Of a stretch of DNA of 32,342 nucleotides, positions 28,099-32,342 are shown piece after piece (the stretch's first letter is position 1; each line of letters begins with the position of its first letter). A model generated the notes under the pieces. That model was not told the origin of the DNA, did no database searches, and worked only from the letters and a program-made list of their open reading frames with translations. Made by a program: the position numbers and the translations under genes. The DNA comes from Chloroflexota bacterium (GTDB lineage: Bacteria > Chloroflexota > Ktedonobacteria > Ktedonobacterales > JADMIN01): positions 1 through 32,342 of the forward strand of contig JAKAIY010000028.1 of assembly GCA_021814145.1 (NCBI GenBank), read 5' to 3'.

Positions 28099-29376
28099 AT
28101 GGGACAGTTCATGTTGCCGGACCTGGGTGAAGGCCTGGAGGAAGCGCAGGTCACGCGCTGGCTTGTCGCGGTGGGGGACCGCGTCGAGCTGAACCAGCAT
28201 CTCTGTGAGGTCGAAACGGCGAAGGCGCTGGTCGAGATCCCCTCGCCCTGGGCGGGGACCGTGAGGGCGCTGCACGCCAGGCCCGGCGACACCGTTCCCG
28301 TCGGCGCGCCGCTCATCACCATCGCCGAGGAGGCGGCGGCGAAACCTGCGGATGACGGCGATGGGCCAGTGCTGGTGGGCTACGGCGCGCACGCCCCGGC
28401 GCAGGCGTTCACCCGGCGGCGGCGCGGGTCAGGCGCCGCTGAGACTCCCGCCGCGTTCCAGCCCGCCGCTCCCGCTCCAGCTCCCGCCGTGGCGCCGCGG
28501 GTCGCGGAGGAAGAGGTGAAGGCGAGCCCGCTGGTGCGCAAGATGGCGGCGGAGCGCGGCATCAACCTGGCGGCCATCGTCGGGACTGGGCCTGGCGGCC
28601 GCATCCGCGTGGAGGACCTGGACGCGGCGGCGTCCGCCGCCACGCCAGCGGCGGCGCCCGCTCCGGCGGCCAGCGAGGACGAGGAGCGTATCAGCACGGT
28701 GGGGCTGCGCAAGGCCATCGCCGCCAAGATGACGCGCTCGGCGACGACCATCCCCCACTTCACTGAATATGGCCTCTTCGACGCCACCAGCCTGATCGCC
28801 CTGCGCGAGCGGTTGAAGGCCGACCCCGCCTACTCCGGCCTGCGGCTGACGTTCCTGCCGTTCTTCGTCGCGGCGGTGGTCGAGGCCACGCGCGCGTATC
28901 CCATCATGAATTCGCGCTGGGACGAGGAGGGCGCGGCGATTGTCATCAAGAAGCGCATCAATGTTGGACTGGCGACCGATACCGAGCGCGGGCTGGTTGT
29001 CCCGGTGATTCGCGACGCGCAGACGCTCTCGCTGGCGCTGGTGGCGGCGGAGTGCGACCGCCTGGCCCCACTGGCGCGCGAAGGGCGGCTGGCGCCAACG
29101 GAAATGACCGGCGGCACAATCACGATCACCAACGTCGGCGCGATGGGGCCGGTGGAGACGGGCGCGCCGCTCATCAACGCGCCGGAGGTGTGCGTCATTG
29201 GCTTCGGCGCCATCAAGCCACGCCCAACGGTCGTGGATGGCTCGCGGCTGGAGGTTCGCCCCGGCGCGTGGATCTCGATCTCCTGCGACCACCGCGTGGT
29301 GGACGGCGCGACGGCGGCCCAGTTCATGGGCGCGCTGATCGCCGCGCTGGAGTCGCCGGAGGGGCTGGCGGAGTGA
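28099..29376 (+). CDS. 2-oxoacid dehydrogenase E2 component (dihydrolipoamide acyltransferase)
   Basis: Lipoyl motif VETAKALVEIPSP, Ala/Pro linker, peripheral subunit-binding domain KASPLVRKMAAERGINLAAIVGTGPGGRI, catalytic DHRVVDGATAAQFM. Confidence 0.94.
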   Translation: MGQFMLPDLGEGLEEAQVTRWLVAVGDRVELNQHLCEVETAKALVEIPSPWAGTVRALHARPGDTVPVGAPLITIAEEAAAKPADDGDGPVLVGYGAHAPAQAFTRRRRGSGAAETPAAFQPAAPAPAPAVAPRVAEEEVKASPLVRKMAAERGINLAAIVGTGPGGRIRVEDLDAAASAATPAAAPAPAASEDEERISTVGLRKAIAAKMTRSATTIPHFTEYGLFDATSLIALRERLKADPAYSGLRLTFLPFFVAAVVEATRAYPIMNSRWDEEGAAIVIKKRINVGLATDTERGLVVPVIRDAQTLSLALVAAECDRLAPLAREGRLAPTEMTGGTITITNVGAMGPVETGAPLINAPEVCVIGFGAIKPRPTVVDGSRLEVRPGAWISISCDHRVVDGATAAQFMGALIAALESPEGLAE

Positions 29377-29386
29377 CGGCGGCGCG

Positions 29387-29416
29387 GCGGAGGGACGGCG
29401 CTCGCGCGCCCTCCGC
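29387..29416 (+). terminator. Hairpin at the E2 3' end, possible weak terminator
   Basis: GCGGAG-(GGAC)-GGCGC-TCGC-GCGCC-CTCCGC nested stems; no U tract. Confidence 0.35.
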
Positions 29417-29446
29417 TTGACCCGGCTCGCGGACAGGACATACAAT
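29417..29446 (+). promoter_or_regulatory. Sigma-70-like promoter for coaX-pdxH
   Basis: TTGACC (29417-29422), 18-bp spacer, TACAAT (29441-29446), about 57 bp before the coaX ATG. Confidence 0.55.
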
Positions 29447-29502
29447 CGCAGCGAGCGTGGTGGCCTCATGCGGGCCGTCGCGGGCTGGAAGGGCGCGAGA
29501 CG

Positions 29503-30339
29503 ATGGCAGGCGATCGGGACGCGGGCGCCTCTCGGGCGTCCCTGCTGCTGGCGATTGACATCAGCAATACAGGCATCAAGTACGGGCTGTTCCCGCTGGC
29601 GGGCGGACCGTTGCGGGCGCGCTGGCGCATCGCCACCGTCCGCGAGAAGACCACCGACGAATACGCCATGCTGCTGGCGCAACTCTGCGCGCACGCGGGC
29701 GTCAGCCTCGACGAGATCGGCGGCGTCATCATGGCCAGCGTCGCTCCGCCGCTCACCCCCGTCTTTCAGGACATGGCCGCGACCTACCTGAGGCGCGAGG
29801 CGGTCGTCATCACGCACGAGACGCCGATTGGCGTGCCGCTCCTCACGGATAATCCCTGGGAGACTGGCGCCGACCGCATCATTAGCGCGCTGGCGTCCCA
29901 TGAGCTGTACGGTGGCCCGGCGATCGCCATCCAGTTCGGCACGGCCACCACCTTCGACTGCGTTTCGGCGGAGGGCGCGTACCTCGGCGGGGCCATCGCG
30001 CCGGGGCTGGGCATCTCGGCGGAGGCGCTGGCGCGCGCGGCCTCGAAGCTCTATCAGGTCGAGCTGGCCCCGCCGCCCGCCGCGCTGGGCAAGAACACGA
30101 CCCACAGCATGCAGTCGGGCATCGTCTACGGGCATGTCGGGCTGGTAGAGGGGTTGGTGGCGCGGCTGCGCGGCGAGCTGGCGGGCGGCGAGCGGGCCAG
30201 GGTCATCGCCCACGGCGGGCTGGCGGGCGTGATGGCGAAGGTGACGCCGTGCATTGATATCGTCGAGCCGAACCTGATCCTCGATGGGCTCAACATCGCC
30301 TGGCAGCGGCTGCATGGCGCGAAGGAGGCGGCGCGATGA
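29503..30339 (+). CDS. coaX: Type III pantothenate kinase family protein (divergent)
   Basis: LLAIDISNTGIKYGLF, ETGADRIISAL, IQFGTATTFDCVSAEGAYLGGAIAPGLGISAEAL match the CoaX architecture. Confidence 0.85.
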   Translation: MAGDRDAGASRASLLLAIDISNTGIKYGLFPLAGGPLRARWRIATVREKTTDEYAMLLAQLCAHAGVSLDEIGGVIMASVAPPLTPVFQDMAATYLRREAVVITHETPIGVPLLTDNPWETGADRIISALASHELYGGPAIAIQFGTATTFDCVSAEGAYLGGAIAPGLGISAEALARAASKLYQVELAPPPAALGKNTTHSMQSGIVYGHVGLVEGLVARLRGELAGGERARVIAHGGLAGVMAKVTPCIDIVEPNLILDGLNIAWQRLHGAKEAAR

Positions 30340-30983
30340 CCGACATCTCGCTGGCCGATCTGCGCAAAGAGTATATGCTGCGCGGCCTGAGTGAGAGCGA
30401 GATGGACGCTGACCCTGTCCGCCAGTTCCAGGCCTGGCTCGACGCGGCCATCGCCGCGGGGCATCCCGAACCGACCGCGATGGCCGTCGCCAGCGCCACG
30501 CCCGATGGCGCGCCCTCGGCCCGCATGACGCTGCTCAAAGGGCTGGATGAGTGCGGCTTCGTCTTCTACACCAACTACGAGAGCCGCAAGGGCCGCGAGC
30601 TGGCCGCCAACCCGCGCGCCGCGCTGGTTTTCTTCTGGACGCTGCTGGAGCGCCAGGTACGGGTGGAAGGGCGTGTCGAGCGGACCTCGCCGGAGGAGTC
30701 TGACGCCTACTTCCATAGCCGTCCGGTGGGCAGCCAGATTGGCGCGGCGGCCTCGCCCCAGAGCCAGCCCGTTCCCGACCGCGCGACGCTGGAGCGCCGT
30801 TTCGCCGCGCTGGAGTCTGAATATGCCAGCGGCGAGGTCACGCGCCCGCCGCACTGGGGCGGCTTTCGCGTGGCCCCGGAGGTCATCGAGTTCTGGCAGG
30901 GGCGGCCCAACCGCCTGCACGACCGCCTGCGCTACACCCGCCAGCCCGGCGGCGCCTGGCGCATGGAGCGGCTGGCCCCGTGA
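30336..30983 (+). CDS. pdxH: Pyridoxamine 5'-phosphate oxidase
   Basis: MTDISLADLRKEYMLRGLSE, PSARMTLLKGLDECGFVFYTNYESRKGRELAANPRAALVFFW, RPVGSQIGAAASPQSQP, WGGFRVAPEVIEFWQGRPNRLHDR; ATGA overlap with coaX. Confidence 0.96.
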   Translation: MTDISLADLRKEYMLRGLSESEMDADPVRQFQAWLDAAIAAGHPEPTAMAVASATPDGAPSARMTLLKGLDECGFVFYTNYESRKGRELAANPRAALVFFWTLLERQVRVEGRVERTSPEESDAYFHSRPVGSQIGAAASPQSQPVPDRATLERRFAALESEYASGEVTRPPHWGGFRVAPEVIEFWQGRPNRLHDRLRYTRQPGGAWRMERLAP

Positions 30984-31006
30984 GCGGGCGGGAGGGGGCC
31001 TCATCC

Positions 31007-31042
31007 GGCCTTCGGCCACCTTCTCCTCTGCGGAGGAGAAGG
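31007..31042. repeat. REP-like hairpin sequence downstream of pdxH
   Basis: GGCC-TTC-GGCC followed by a perfect 10-bp stem CCTTCTCCTC-TGCG-GAGGAGAAGG. Confidence 0.55.
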
Positions 31043-31151
31043 CCCGTTGCTGGCATTCCTCGCGGGACGAGAGGGTTTGTCCTCAACGAGACACGCTGAG
31101 CGGCGATCCCCTCGCCTTCGCGGAGGAGAGCAACTGTGACGGCGGATGTCG

Positions 31152-32340
<1,189 letters not shown>

Positions 32341-32342
32341 CA

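Noticed and set aside
28429-30315. 628-aa minus-strand ORF opposite E2 and coaX
   Set aside because: Shadow ORF on the strand opposite confidently identified genes; low-complexity Arg-rich translation.

Overview
High-GC bacterial chromosomal window with the gene content of an environmental lineage, possibly Chloroflexota-like (inference only; no marker gene was analysed). From left to right: (1) two near-identical tandem family-5 ABC substrate-binding proteins, the first cut by the window edge; (2) a compact ECF-type transporter operon: S-like membrane protein, two ATPases, EcfT; (3) an envelope or glycosylation island with three paralogous GT39-like membrane proteins on the minus strand interleaved with plus-strand GT2, large GT-C-like and GT87 genes; (4) holA (DNA pol III delta) with an acidic low-complexity insert; (5) an atypical P1B-like ATPase; (6) tyrosine catabolism genes hppD and hmgA; (7) a short 2-isopropylmalate-synthase-family gene, then E1-alpha, E1-beta and E2 of a 2-oxoacid (probably branched-chain) dehydrogenase; (8) a divergent coaX overlapping pdxH; (9) an IS110-family transposase at the right edge, with upstream non-coding sequence that could encode a bridge RNA. 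The most interesting non-coding signals are the IS110 ends (possible bridge RNA, 39-bp palindrome, REP-like sequence nearby), a two-state hairpin abutting the hppD Shine-Dalgarno, and a multi-hairpin leader before the E1-alpha gene. I found no CRISPR array, tRNA, rRNA or recognisable defence system. All calls are by eye from the sequence and supplied translations; no database search was run.
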